Shown here: in pieces, positions 1-10,900 of the stretch
Layout of the letters: each line of letters begins with the position of its first letter
Position numbering within the stretch: the stretch's first letter is position 1
Assembly (NCBI GenBank): GCA_024278275.1
Contig: JAJRTN010000167.1
Location: 1-62,134, forward strand
Source: Candidatus Hydrogenedentota bacterium
GTDB lineage: Bacteria; Hydrogenedentota; Hydrogenedentia; Hydrogenedentales; JAJRTN01
Direction of reading: 5' to 3'
Length of the DNA: 62,134 bases
The notes under the pieces: generated by a model
Databases searched by the model: none
Told to the model about the DNA's origin: nothing
What the model saw: only the letters and a program-made list of their open reading frames with translations
Made by a program: the position numbers and the translations under genes

Positions 1-438
1 CCGCGCCATTACGTCCAGGCGTTTGCCCGCTTTGCGAAACAGCAGGTTGGCGCCTTCGGCCTGCAAGACGCTGTCGAGTTTCCAGCCCGAATTTTTGCAT
101 TCCCGGATGTAAAACTGCGCCAAGTCGACGACGCGGATCTTAGTGTAATAGACCAACCGACCAATCTGGAGGGAGGCCGACTCGAAGACATAGGGTCGGT
201 CCATGTCTTCCCGAACCTGGAGCGGCACGGGCACGTCGCCGAAACGCGGCTTGCCTGCCACGACCAAATCGTCGGCCTCGGGCGCGTCGGGAAGGGGCGC
301 CGTGGAAACGCTGTCCCCTTCATCCAGAAGTTCAACCGGCGGCAAGTCGTCGCCCCCGTCCTTCTGCCAAGGCAGGGATCCGGTCTGGCATGCCGCCAAC
401 AGAAGCGTGATCGCCAGCAACATTATGATTTTTTTCAC
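1..438 (-). CDS. Small lipoprotein, 3' end cut by the window
   Basis: The reading frame starts at a GTG at 438 (MKKIIMLLAITLLLAAC), with GAGGAG about 8 nt upstream. It runs off the left edge, so the C-terminus is missing. The N-terminus is a classic lipoprotein signal with a lipobox ending in LLAAC, so the mature protein should be lipid-anchored in the envelope. After a linker rich in acidic residues and proline comes a small domain: a strand (SASLQIGRLVYY), a helix (VDLAQFYIREC) and NSGWKLDSVLQ. A paralogous pattern is seen in the lipoprotein at 6152-6598, so both probably have the same fold. No enzymatic motif is visible. The role is unknown. Confidence 0.8.
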   Translation of the reverse strand, partial: MKKIIMLLAITLLLAACQTGSLPWQKDGGDDLPPVELLDEGDSVSTAPLPDAPEADDLVVAGKPRFGDVPVPLQVREDMDRPYVFESASLQIGRLVYYTKIRVVDLAQFYIRECKNSGWKLDSVLQAEGANLLFRKAGKRLDVMAR

Positions 439-588
439 GGTGAATCTCCTCGAATGACGGTGTGCATCACGGCCCGAACCCGGACAAAACCCAAAAGGCT
501 CCCCGCGATACGCCGCCCCAGCAGGGGGAGAATAGCACACCGGTCTTGGATGAAGCCAATCGTGATGCCCCCCGGAGGGGGAGAAGCC

Positions 589-1539
589 CTATCGTTCCAG
601 GTTGAGCCAGGCGCATTCCTCGGGAGAAAGAGAAAGGTCGAGGGCCGCAGCACAGGCTTGAAACTCCCCGGGGGTGTATGCGGCCACCAGGGGGAAAACG
701 GCATAGGGCTGGTTGAGCACCCATGCGAGGGCAATCTGGGTGATGGTGCAACCTTTGATGCCGGCAAGTTGCGCGCAACGTTCGAGGCGCTGCCAGTTGT
801 CCTCGGAACCGTAGCAGCGCATGTAGAGCGTGTCCCGGTGGGCCGCCTCGTTGCTGCGGGTCAGCCTCCCGGAGAACCACCCGCCGGCCAGGCTGGACCA
901 GCAGAAGATCGGGAATTGCCGTTCCTGGTACCACGCGCGCTGCTCCGCGTTGTCGGCACCGGTGATGGAGATGCAGTCCTCCCACGGGGCCTCCAGTTGT
1001 TCCGCCAGGCTGAAATGTGGACTGCTGGCGGCGAAAGGGGTCAGATCGTGAGCCCGGGCGTATTGGTTGGCCTCGGCGATACGGCGGGCGGACCAGTTCG
1101 ACCCGCCGTAGGCGTGAATGCGGCCCGCCTTCCGCAAGTCGTGCAGGGTCTCGACGATGGGCCCCACGGGAACGCTCGGATCATCCCGATGAAGCAGGTA
1201 AAGATCGATGTAATCCATCCCCAGCCGGTCGAGGGACTCGCCCAAGTCGGCGGTGATGTCCGCGGGTGTGACCCGTTTTCCCGCCGCGCCATGGTGTGCG
1301 CCTTTGCCCAAAAGCACGATCCGGTCCCGGAGGCCCCGGTCCTTCACCCAGCGTCCGAATACGCGTTCGCATTCTCCGCCGCCATAGACATGGGCCGTAT
1401 CAAAAGTCGTGCAACCGGCTTCGAAAGCGGCGTCGAGCAAGGTGAAGTTTTCCGCTTCCCTTTCGCCACTGAGCATGACGGTACCTTGCACGATGCGGGA
1501 AACAGGCTTTTCGATACCGGGAACAATGCCGTATTGCAT
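589..1539 (-). CDS. Aldo/keto reductase family oxidoreductase
   Basis: A 316-residue protein of normal length for the family. It shows the aldo/keto reductase pattern: FDTAHVYGGGECE near residue 45 (catalytic Asp and Tyr), a catalytic-Lys region VLLGKGAHH near 77, and DYIDLYLLHRDDP near 115. The C-terminal half has the NADPH-binding barrel strands and the helix rich in acidic residues. The family reduces aldehydes or ketones, or oxidises sugars, with NADP(H) in the cytoplasm; the substrate cannot be told here. The ATG at 1539 has AAGGAAG upstream. The gene lies 22 nt after a Gfo/Idh/MocA gene on the same strand, so the pair probably forms a two-gene operon for sugar or polyol oxidation. Confidence 0.92.
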   Translation of the reverse strand: MQYGIVPGIEKPVSRIVQGTVMLSGEREAENFTLLDAAFEAGCTTFDTAHVYGGGECERVFGRWVKDRGLRDRIVLLGKGAHHGAAGKRVTPADITADLGESLDRLGMDYIDLYLLHRDDPSVPVGPIVETLHDLRKAGRIHAYGGSNWSARRIAEANQYARAHDLTPFAASSPHFSLAEQLEAPWEDCISITGADNAEQRAWYQERQFPIFCWSSLAGGWFSGRLTRSNEAAHRDTLYMRCYGSEDNWQRLERCAQLAGIKGCTITQIALAWVLNQPYAVFPLVAAYTPGEFQACAAALDLSLSPEECAWLNLER

Positions 1540-1561
1540 GGGAATCTTCCTTGGGTTGGAA

Positions 1562-2548
1562 TTACTCGACGGGATACTTCAGTCCCCACTGGCCGCGCAA
1601 CTGGTCCATGGTCTCCATCACCCGGATGGACTCCTCCAGGGGCATGATCTTTGACTCCAGCCTGCCCCCGTTGATGCAGGCGGCCACTTCCTCGGCCTGG
1701 TACTCATAGCCGTTTGCCCGGTGGGGGAACCTGCGTGTTTCCGGGGCTTTTCCGGCAATCGCCAGGGTTGCCTCGGTGGTGCTCCAGAAGGGATTGGGCA
1801 GGCAAATCATGCCTTCGGTGCCGTAGATGCGGGCCGTCTGCTCGGTGGTGGTGCGAATGGCGCAGCTCAACGAGGCCATGCCGCCACCGGGATAGCCAAG
1901 GGCCATGACGGCCTGTTCATCAACGCCCGTTTCCCCCAGGTTGGCCAGCCCCGTCACCCGGTCCGGCGCGGTTCCGAAAACCATGGACGCGAAAGAGATG
2001 ACATAGACGCCCACGTCCAGCAGGCCGCCGCCGCCATAGGCCGGCGCAAAGAGGCGGCCCTCCTCGTTGATCTCCGCGCGAAAGCCGAAATCGGCCTGGA
2101 CCAGGCGTGGATCGCCGATGCGGCCCTCGGTGATCCACCGGCGCGCTTGGGTCACGGCGGGCAGGAAACGGGTCCACATGGCTTCCATGAGAAAACGCTT
2201 CTCCGCCCGGGCCATGGCAACGATCTCCTCGGCCTCGGCGCGGTTGATGGTGAAGGGTTTTTCGCAAAGCACCGCCTTGCCGGATTCGAGGGCCAACAGG
2301 GCGTTGTCCCTGTGCAAGGAATGGGGGGTGGCAATATAGATGACATCCACCTCGGGGTCGCTGACCAGGGCCTCGTAGCTGCCGTGCCGGTTCGGCACAT
2401 CGAATTCCCGTGCGAACTCGTCGGCGCTTCCCTGCCTGCGCGACCCCACGGCCATGACGACCGCGTCATCCAGGACGCGAAGTCCCGTGGTGAACTTCCG
2501 CGCAATGGTACCCGTACCCAGAATGCCCCAACGGATCGTCTTGCCCAT
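1562..2548 (-). CDS. Gfo/Idh/MocA family oxidoreductase
   Basis: About 328 residues. The Rossmann motif IRWGILGTGTIARKF is at the N-terminus, and the family hallmark VLCEKPFTINRAEAEEIV follows near residue 95 (EKP with the catalytic Lys). The C-terminal alpha/beta dimerisation domain contains GGGLLDVGVY. These enzymes oxidise or reduce sugars and inositols with NAD(P). I chose the ATG at 2548 because AGGAGT lies a proper distance upstream; a TTG two codons earlier is possible but less likely. It is transcribed ahead of the aldo/keto reductase and divergently from the sulfatase at 2708. One of three members of this family in the window. Confidence 0.93.
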   Translation of the reverse strand: MGKTIRWGILGTGTIARKFTTGLRVLDDAVVMAVGSRRQGSADEFAREFDVPNRHGSYEALVSDPEVDVIYIATPHSLHRDNALLALESGKAVLCEKPFTINRAEAEEIVAMARAEKRFLMEAMWTRFLPAVTQARRWITEGRIGDPRLVQADFGFRAEINEEGRLFAPAYGGGGLLDVGVYVISFASMVFGTAPDRVTGLANLGETGVDEQAVMALGYPGGGMASLSCAIRTTTEQTARIYGTEGMICLPNPFWSTTEATLAIAGKAPETRRFPHRANGYEYQAEEVAACINGGRLESKIMPLEESIRVMETMDQLRGQWGLKYPVE

Positions 2549-2707
2549 GCTCAAACTCCTTGATATGGTTCGCCATCACAAGCCACATACGGTAGCACCG
2601 ATGGACAAAGGAGTTCCATGACGGGGGACTCCCCATTTCGCGGCGAACGCAACGGTGGGGTATGATGTATCGCGAACGGTTGGGAAGCGTACAGGGGAAG
2701 GAAAAGC

Positions 2708-4266
2708 ATGTCGGCCTATTCGAGACGGGGCTTTCTGGCTGCCGCACTGGCAACGGGCGAGGCGGTCTCGGCCGTTTCCCGGGGGGAGCCCCAACGGCCT
2801 GGTTCACACCAGCGGCCCAACATACTGTTGCTTTTTTCAGACCAGCATAACGCGGGAGTGATGGGTTGCGCGGGGCACCCGGACGTGAAGACGCCCCGCC
2901 TGGACCAACTCGCGGCGGAAGGGGTCCGTTTTGCCCGGGCCTATTGCCAGGACGGCGTGTGCGCCCCTTCCCGCGCGTCCATGCTCACGGGCCACTATCC
3001 GCGTACGACAGGCGTCCTCTACAACCCTGACCGGCCGCCCCGGCCGGAAGCGCTTACGACACTGCACGCACACCTCAAGGCCAACGGCTATCGGACGGCA
3101 GCCTTCGGGAAACGCCATCTCCCCCGGCCCTATGATCCGGGTTTCGATTATACGTGTACCACATTGCAGGACCGGTGGGACCCGAGCGATGAAAACTATT
3201 GGGACTGGATCGAGGAACAGGGGGCGCTGGAAACCTTCGAGCGGGACTGGAATGCCGAATTCGGTCATCGTTTTACCCCGAACCGGGCGGTCGAGATGTG
3301 CTCCCGGTTGTCGGAACTTGACCCGTCCCAGACCATGGAAGCCTATACGGCGCGGAAAACCATGGAATACCTCCGCGACGCCAGGAACCACGACGCGCCC
3401 TTCTTCGCCTGGTGCTCATTTTACCGGCCCCACCAGCCATATACTCCCCTGCCCGGTTACGCCGCGCCCTATCCCCTCTACCAGGTGCATTTGCCCGGCT
3501 CCCTTCATGAACCGGCCGGGCACCTTCCGCCCCTGCTGCGGCGTTTCCGCCGCAACGAGAAGAAGCCCTGGTGCCTGGGGCTCGCGGCGAAGGACGTTAC
3601 GCTTTACCGGCGCTATATCGCCTACTATTACGCGCTGGTGGCCGAGATCGATTACCACATCGGCACGGTGCTCGACACCCTCGACGCAGAGGGGCTCGCG
3701 GACAACACCATCGTCATCTACACGAGCGATCACGGCGATTTCGTGGGCCATCACGGCATGATCGAGAAGATTCATAACGGCCACAACGTGTACGAGGACA
3801 CGTTGCGCGTTCCCTTCATCATGCGCCTTCCCGGCGCCATGACGCCGGGAACGCGGGAAGACCTGGTGGAGTTGGTGGATCTCTACCCCACCCTGTTGGA
3901 GCTCACGGGCATCACACCGCCGGCGGGACCGCCCCTCCCGGGAAAATCGCTGGTGTCGAACCTGCGGCACGGAACGCCCGTCGGTCGCGCCGTGGCTTTC
4001 AGTGAAAACTACATCATGCTTACCGCCATCGCTTCGCGCTACAAATTGGGCGGGTGGATCGAGCGGCCCGAGGATGGCTTCCCCGACCTCTTTTTCGACC
4101 GGGAAAAAGATCCGCTCGAAATGAGGAACCTCCACGATGAGGCGGCGGTTCGGAACGAGCGGGACGCCTTGCGGGCGGCTATGGCCGATTTCGTGGGGAA
4201 CACGCTCAACGTGACGAACAAAGCCCTCCGCCCACAAGCACTGAGGGAGGGCTCCGCGCCGGTCTC

Positions 4267-4270
<4 letters not shown>
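2708..4270 (+). CDS. Sulfatase (arylsulfatase/choline-sulfatase type), Tat-exported
   Basis: A 520-residue sulfatase. The twin-arginine signal (SRRGFLAAALA) covers residues 5-15. The metal-binding motif NILLLFSDQHN is near 38. The modification motif C-A-P-S-R at 85-89, followed by ASMLTG, is where Cys is converted to formylglycine; the Cys form needs an anaerobic-type sulfatase maturase or FGE, neither of which is encoded here. The second metal site VIYTSDHGDFVGHHG is near 340. It should hydrolyse sulfate esters in the periplasm, probably on sulfated sugars. GGGGAAGG precedes the ATG. Its TGA overlaps the ATG of the cardiolipin synthase (ATGA), so the two are translationally coupled, an unusual pairing. 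Confidence 0.93.
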
Positions 4271-5691
<1,421 letters not shown>

Positions 5692-5726
5692 GGGGGGGAG
5701 AAAGGGGAGCGAGTGGACAAGGCATG

Positions 5727-5770
5727 TCCTCGTTCCTACGATCCACCGTGGGGTTGTAGGGCGCGGGCCG
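5727..5770 (+). repeat. Dispersed palindromic repeat, copy 1 (degenerate)
   Basis: The core reads CTCGTTCCTACGATCCACCG followed by TGGGG and then GCGCGGG. It matches copies at 6013 and 6661, whose stems (TTCCCACG/CGTGGGAA) are better kept. It lies in the gene-free stretch 5692-6151, which otherwise holds only the inverted repeat at 5781-5957. Confidence 0.5.
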
Positions 5771-5780
5771 GAACCTTTTT

Positions 5781-5957
5781 TATGTGGTACAGCCGCCCTC
5801 GGCTGTGGAACCCGCAAGGGTTCCATCTCTGGGTTCGCTCAATACATCTTGTCACGAATGAAAGCACGCCCTTCTACGACAAACGGCTTTCAAACCGATA
5901 GCTTGAAGTAAACGGAGGCCTGTCGGCCTCACAGCCGGGGGCGGCTGTGCCACATAA
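5781..5957. repeat. Inverted pair of a GGCTGTG palindrome
   Basis: The left copy (5781-5807, plus) begins TATGTGGTACAGCCGCCCTC and ends GGCTGTG. The right copy (5930-5957) reads almost the same on the minus strand (TATGTGGCACAGCCGCCCCC, then GGCTGTG). Each copy is itself a hairpin (CAGCCG/CGGCTG). The two therefore bound a segment of about 120 bp without a gene. It looks like a small non-autonomous element or a pair of inserted palindromes. Confidence 0.5.
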
Positions 5958-6012
5958 GAGAATAACGTGGACGTTCACGAGCACATTCCCAATGCTTTGA
6001 AAGAGGCTTTTT

Positions 6013-6075
6013 CTCGTTCCCACGATCCGCCGTGGGAATGCAGGGCGCGGGCGTCTCGCACGCATTGACGGACCC
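6013..6075 (+). repeat. Dispersed palindromic repeat, copy 2
   Basis: The sequence is CTCGTTCCCACGATCCGCCG, then TGGGAATGC, then a second part GGGCGTCTCGCACGC. The first part is an inverted repeat TTCCCACG/CGTGGGAA with a short loop. This is the best-kept of three copies within 1 kb. Confidence 0.55.
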
Positions 6076-6151
6076 ATTGGCGTGAAAACGAGGTTTGGTG
6101 TATTCTGGGGATAATAGTGGTGGCATGGGACAAGCAATAGGAGGGCACGGC

Positions 6152-6598
6152 ATGACGCACGTTCAAGGAAGGGGGATCCAGGTACTCACGGTAGTTGGTC
6201 TGGCCGTGCTTGTTCTTGGCGCGGGGTGTACCGACCGGGCGACTGATGAAAAGGTCGAGAAACTGTTTACGGCGATGGATCGGTTCGCGGTGCCTTCCCC
6301 CGCCGAGTATCCGCCCGGTATTCCAACATTCCCGGGATTACGGGGCGTAATGATCATGGGCACTTCTTCGGTCGGCAACCTCAGCGCATCATCCAAGGCC
6401 CCGGTCAAAAAACTGGTGCGTCATTACAAGAAAGCCTTCGAGAATGGGGGTTGGGTGTTCGATAAGGGTGAAAGTGATACGGGAGAAGGCTTGTATTGTT
6501 ATCGCGCCGCATCGGGTTCGGGACGTGCCGCTTTTCTGATCAGCCGGTTTGACAAGTTGCCCGTATCAAATCTGACCATCACTGTCATGGGGCAGTGA
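6152..6598 (+). CDS. Small lipoprotein of unknown function
   Basis: A 148-residue protein starting at the ATG at 6152, directly after a strong AGGAGG (6139-6144). A longer upstream frame has no good ribosome site. The signal ends in a lipobox-like LVLGAGC, so it is probably a lipoprotein. The C-terminal domain holds SSVGNLSASSKAPVKKLVRH, then YKKAFENGGWVFDK, then YCYRA, and ends in a strand rich in hydrophobic residues (NLTITVMG). The pattern strand, then helix, then GGW-F matches the lipoprotein at 1-438. No catalytic motif is seen. It is bracketed by palindromic repeats and appears to be transcribed alone. Confidence 0.8.
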   Translation: MTHVQGRGIQVLTVVGLAVLVLGAGCTDRATDEKVEKLFTAMDRFAVPSPAEYPPGIPTFPGLRGVMIMGTSSVGNLSASSKAPVKKLVRHYKKAFENGGWVFDKGESDTGEGLYCYRAASGSGRAAFLISRFDKLPVSNLTITVMGQ

Positions 6599-6617
6599 TG
6601 GAGCATGCAGAGAAATC

Positions 6618-6635
6618 GGTGCGCTGAAGCGCGCC
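6618..6635. repeat. 18-bp palindromic repeat, copy 1
   Basis: The 18 bases GGTGCGCTGAAGCGCGCC occur here and again, identically, at 7889-7906. The sequence folds as a short hairpin (GGTGCGCT-GA-AGCGCGCC). This copy lies 20 nt after the stop of the lipoprotein gene, so it may act as a 3' stem. Confidence 0.6.
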
Positions 6636-6660
6636 AGCCGATGAAACCGTGCAACGGTTC

Positions 6661-6722
6661 CTCGTTCCCATGGTCTGCCGTGGAAATGCGCATACGCGGG
6701 CGTCTCGCCCGCATCGGCGGGC
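6661..6722 (+). repeat. Dispersed palindromic repeat, copy 3
   Basis: The sequence is CTCGTTCCCATGGTCTGCCG, then TGGAAATGC, then GCGGGCGTCTCGCCCGC. It has the same two-part structure as the copy at 6013-6075. The second part here is a clear GGGCG/CGCCC hairpin. Confidence 0.55.
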
Positions 6723-6781
6723 CGGTGCGTTGCCCGTGGCATGATACGCAACCTGGCTGTCCGTTTCTTGCATACGATGGG

Positions 6782-7852
6782 ATGAACATGAACATGACTG
6801 TGACCGTGCCGACGAAGGCCTACCTCGGCAGACTGAAGCCGAACGCGTTGTCCATCATTCTGCTGTTGGTCATCGTTCTGTTGCAGGGGACTTTCTTCAG
6901 TTCGGCCTCGATAACCTACCCGATGGACGGGGACGACTTTCCCGGTAGAACACAACTGGACTATGGGATTGGAGCCCCGATCCAAATAGCAACGACCGGA
7001 GGAACCTCAACCTGGAGCATCGGTTGGGCAACTTTTGCGGCAAACTTGGTTATATCGTACATCCTGGCCACGCTTCTTTCCGCCTTTCTTACAAAGATAA
7101 CGCGGTTTCGTAGACCGGCGTTCGCCTATGGTCTCGTCGCTATTGCCATGTTCGTTGCTGCTTTCTTGGCTTCGATTGGCATCTCCAAAGTCTACTGGGG
7201 CTACTTCTTCGTGCGGCCACCCGTTCTCAGCGCGATCGACCGTATCGCCAAGGTGACCGCCGTCATCCCTATTGAACCGAAGGCGTATGACGCCGATGAT
7301 TGTTCTCTGGTCGTAAAGACGGACCTCGTTATGGACGAATGCCTTGCCGCGTGTAAGACGGACCCATACTACTGTTTGGATGGACGGCTACTGCTGGCTT
7401 TGGAGCAGCGGGGACTACTCCCCGATGGATATTCGACGACATTCCCGGATCTGCCCGCCTTGTACGCTCTCATCCGTGGGAGTGGTATCCTTGCCAGATC
7501 TCACCAGGGCTACGGAAAACCCGATTGCCTCCGCCGCGGAACAATAGTTGATGCAGTCGATAAAAACGGAAACCGGCTTGTTTTCGTAGGCGTCACGGGC
7601 TGGCAACTGTCAAACGACCACTATCCATACTACGAAATGTTCTTTACCGGGCAACAGGATTCACCGGGGTTGCTCTATGTCCGGGGACAACGATTCTTCT
7701 GCGATTCCGCGGGCATCGAGGGTCTTGAGTGGTACTGCATGCTACCTTTTCTGTCAGTGATGGCATTGTGCATCGGCTTCCCGGTGTTCACGGTCTTCGC
7801 TGCTATCCTGCACGCGGCCGGACGAACAAAGACGGCCCATCAAAGCGCTTGA
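6782..7852 (+). CDS. Unknown integral membrane protein
   Basis: About 356 residues from the ATG at 6782; the frame continues upstream only through a palindromic repeat. Likely membrane helices are SIILLLVIVLLQGTFF (near 25), FAANLVISYILATLLSAFL (near 85), AYGLVAIAMFVAAFLASIG (near 115) and a C-terminal one, FLSVMALCIGFPVFTVFAAI (near 330). The extracytoplasmic middle has several cysteines (DDCS, ECLAACKTDPYYC, DCLRR, FFCDS, YCM), which may form disulfides. I recognise no family. Its base composition looks less GC-rich than its neighbours, and palindromes lie on both sides, so recent acquisition is possible. The ribosome site is weak (GATGGG). Confidence 0.7.
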   Translation: MNMNMTVTVPTKAYLGRLKPNALSIILLLVIVLLQGTFFSSASITYPMDGDDFPGRTQLDYGIGAPIQIATTGGTSTWSIGWATFAANLVISYILATLLSAFLTKITRFRRPAFAYGLVAIAMFVAAFLASIGISKVYWGYFFVRPPVLSAIDRIAKVTAVIPIEPKAYDADDCSLVVKTDLVMDECLAACKTDPYYCLDGRLLLALEQRGLLPDGYSTTFPDLPALYALIRGSGILARSHQGYGKPDCLRRGTIVDAVDKNGNRLVFVGVTGWQLSNDHYPYYEMFFTGQQDSPGLLYVRGQRFFCDSAGIEGLEWYCMLPFLSVMALCIGFPVFTVFAAILHAAGRTKTAHQSA

Positions 7853-7888
7853 GCGAAATTGTGGCAAACTTGGCGATTCTGGGGGAAC

Positions 7889-7906
7889 GGTGCGCTGAAG
7901 CGCGCC
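7889..7906. repeat. 18-bp palindromic repeat, copy 2, between convergent genes
   Basis: This is an exact copy of 6618-6635. It fills the end of the gap between the stop of the membrane protein gene (7852, plus) and the stop of the kinase gene (7907, minus). That position suits a bidirectional hairpin. Confidence 0.6.
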
Positions 7907-10900
7907 CTACGTCAGGCCGCACAGGCGGGCGATGTAGTCGCGGCTGCCGTCGTTGGCCCAGGCGTCGAGGTGATCGGCTTCTTTGAGCTGCTGGCCGCGC
8001 ATGCGGGGCACGGCGAGGTAGCCGCAGGGCATGTCGGGTAGGGCGGTCATGTCGCTCCAGAGCTTCTCGAATTGCGCCACGGGATAGACGTCTTCCTGGC
8101 CGTGGCCCCAGCGGCGTTTCACGTCCTTGATGGTCACGTAGGTGGGCACGCGGCGGCCCATGGCGCGTACCGCCTCGGCGATGCGGGCCTCGGGACCGTG
8201 GAGGTCGTCGCGGGTGAGGCCGAAGCGTGAGAGCAGGTCGTCCACCTGGATCCAGGTGGTCATGGTGTTGTAGTAGCTCAGGCGGAGTTCGTCTTCTTCC
8301 CGGGGCTGGGCGAGGCCCTCCAGCAGGCGGAGTTGGCCGTTCACCCGCGCCAGGCCGCCGCCCCGGTCGTGGATGCGCCGCTGCACGACCTCGAAAGTGA
8401 GCACGTTGCCGCTGTCGAGGTGCTGCCCCAGGGCCGCCGGATCGAGGTCCGCGCCCAGGGTGTCGATGTTGTGAAGCATGATGGTCTCGACGGCGGGGTG
8501 TTCTTTGAGGAGCCTGGCAAGCACGCCGTTTCGCAGGAGGTTGGGAACTTCGTACCAGTGTCCGGGAGGACTGAAGCGCTGGAGCGGCACGTTGTCCACG
8601 TAGTCCGTTCCTTCGCCGAGGGACCGCGCCCAGTCCATGAGGGCGCGGCGCACGGCCTCGCGCACCTTCTGCTTCTGGAGGTCCAGTGTTTCCTGGGGCA
8701 TTTCCTCCCACAGGAAAATCAGGTCGCGCACCATGGGCACGAGGCGCTGGCAGATGGCGCGTCCGGGGGAGCGGTAGAGGGGGCCGTCGTAGCCGAAGTT
8801 GCCGCCGGCGGCGAGGTGCTTCTCGATGGCGCCGTGGGTGAGGTAGCTGGTGGAGATGATATGGGGCGGCGCCACGCCGCATTCGCGGGCCACGCGGGCG
8901 GTCTTAGCGAGGTGCAGTTCGAGGAAACTTCGGTGCCGCCCCCCCATTTGGACGAAGGGGTTGAGTGCCTTGATGACGCCCGCGCCGCTGGTCCAGCGGC
9001 TTCCCACGCCGCCCGCCAGGGAGAGCACGGCCACCTTGCCTTCGCGGAGGGCCGCCTCGCCTGATTTCCTTGCCCCGTCTGTAACCTCGTCCAGGGGCGT
9101 CACGTCGCCTTCCCGCACGTCCTGGATATCCGTGTCGGCGGGCAGACGGTTCCGCGCCAGGCCGATGCGGCCCGCGCGCAGGTCTTCCCGCGTGCGCTCG
9201 TGCTGAATGGCGTCGAAACCGTGGTCCTTCCGAATAGCCTCGGCGGCCTCGTCCCACGCCCGCCGCTCGGGCCGGTCCGTGCCGGCCACGCGGAAGAGGT
9301 GGCCCACCAGGGTACGCAGCACGGGGTAGGCCCTGGCCTCGTCGCCGCATTGCACGGTGAAGCGGTCCAGCTCGACCCGGCGCAGGTAGGGGATGTCCTC
9401 GGGCCGTTCGCGCACCATGGCGGGAATCTGGAGACTGTAGTATTGCGCGGGCATGAGGGCCTCTCCCCCGCGGCGCAGCCGCGCCCGGGTGCCGTGGGGA
9501 TTGATACGGAAGTCATAGACCACGGGGTCCATGGCGAAGGGAAGGGCGTCTTCCAGGGCGCGCTTGGTCTCGCCCATGATATGGAGAATCTCTTCGCGGA
9601 ACTGGTCGCGCTTCTCCGGCGCCACGAGCAGGCCCATCCCGCCGCCGGACATGCCGCCGAGCATGAGAAAGCCCCAGAAATCCTCGCCCAGCCGCTCCCG
9701 GCTGCGGGCGATGATGGTCTCGGTGAAGCGGTTGGTCACCCACGGGATGATGGTCTTGAGGGGCCCTTCCCAGTTCTCCGTGGTGCGTGCGGCAATGGCC
9801 TTCACGTCGCCCGTCTTCAGGCCGTCGAGGATGCCGTCGAAGATGGCGCGCATGGCGTTTCGCGCGTCCCACTCCTTCTCGGCGCGAAGCAGGTATTTCT
9901 CGGTGACCATCTCCAGGATGGGGCCCACGTTCTGTGCCATGCCGCCGTGGACCAGCACGAGTGATTTCGCCAGCCGCCGGGTCACCTCGGGATGGAGTTC
10001 CCCGTCGCCCAGCACGCGATGGCGCGGCAGCAGGCAGCCCCGACTGACGCCGAATTCCGGGTCGCCCTCTTTCGCCAACGCGCCTTGAATAACCTTGAGC
10101 CCCGGCCACACGCCGCCGGAGTCCTGCCAGCCGCCGCCCGAACCGCCGAGCCATTCGCCGAGGATGGCCCGCGAAGCCACGAGCCGGCGCTCGTCCTCGC
10201 CCAGGCCGCCTTCGAGATGGTCGGTCTGTCCCGTGGCCCGCATGAGCGCGCCGATGATGGAGGCGAGGAGGTTGGTGGAGACCGCCAGGCGGGAACCCTT
10301 GGGGATGTCGTTCACATGCGTAACCAGTTCAAGGCCCATGCCCGGGCCGGCCACGCGGGCGAGAATGCGGCCGAGGGGCTGATCCGTGCCCTCAAAGGAG
10401 GGGGGGACGAAGCCCGACGCAATGACCCCCGCCTTCAATAGGCCGAGGTAGTCGTTGCCGAAGTTGAAGAGATCACGCAGGTCGGTAATATCCTTGGTGG
10501 TGTTGAGGTCCACGCTGGTGAGCCGCAGCACCGGCTCGGGGATGACGCGGATGTGGACCGAAACGGGCGGGCGTGTTTCGTCGTCGCGGCCATACACGGC
10601 GAGATCGACGGAGATGTTGAGGACCCGCGCGCATTCCGGGTAGTCCATGCCCAGGAAAAAAATATCCGACCAGCCGCTGTGGCTCAGGTCGAGGCGCACC
10701 GGCGTGTTTTCCGTGAGCACCGGGTAGAGCGGCGTCCCATCCTCGCGGCGCAGCAATTCAGGGCGAATCCGCAGGGGGTGCTCCTCCACGTGGCCCACGC
10801 GGAACATCCACCGGTTACCCCGGCTCGCGCGGACACTTTTTCGCACCTGGTCGCAAAGGGTCTGGAAAGCAAGCTGGTGGTAGGCCTCGGCCAGGGCGCT

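Noticed and set aside
566-582. Terminator after the aldo/keto reductase gene
   Set aside because: CCCCC/GGGGG can pair, but the loop is too small and no T-run follows, so it is not listed.
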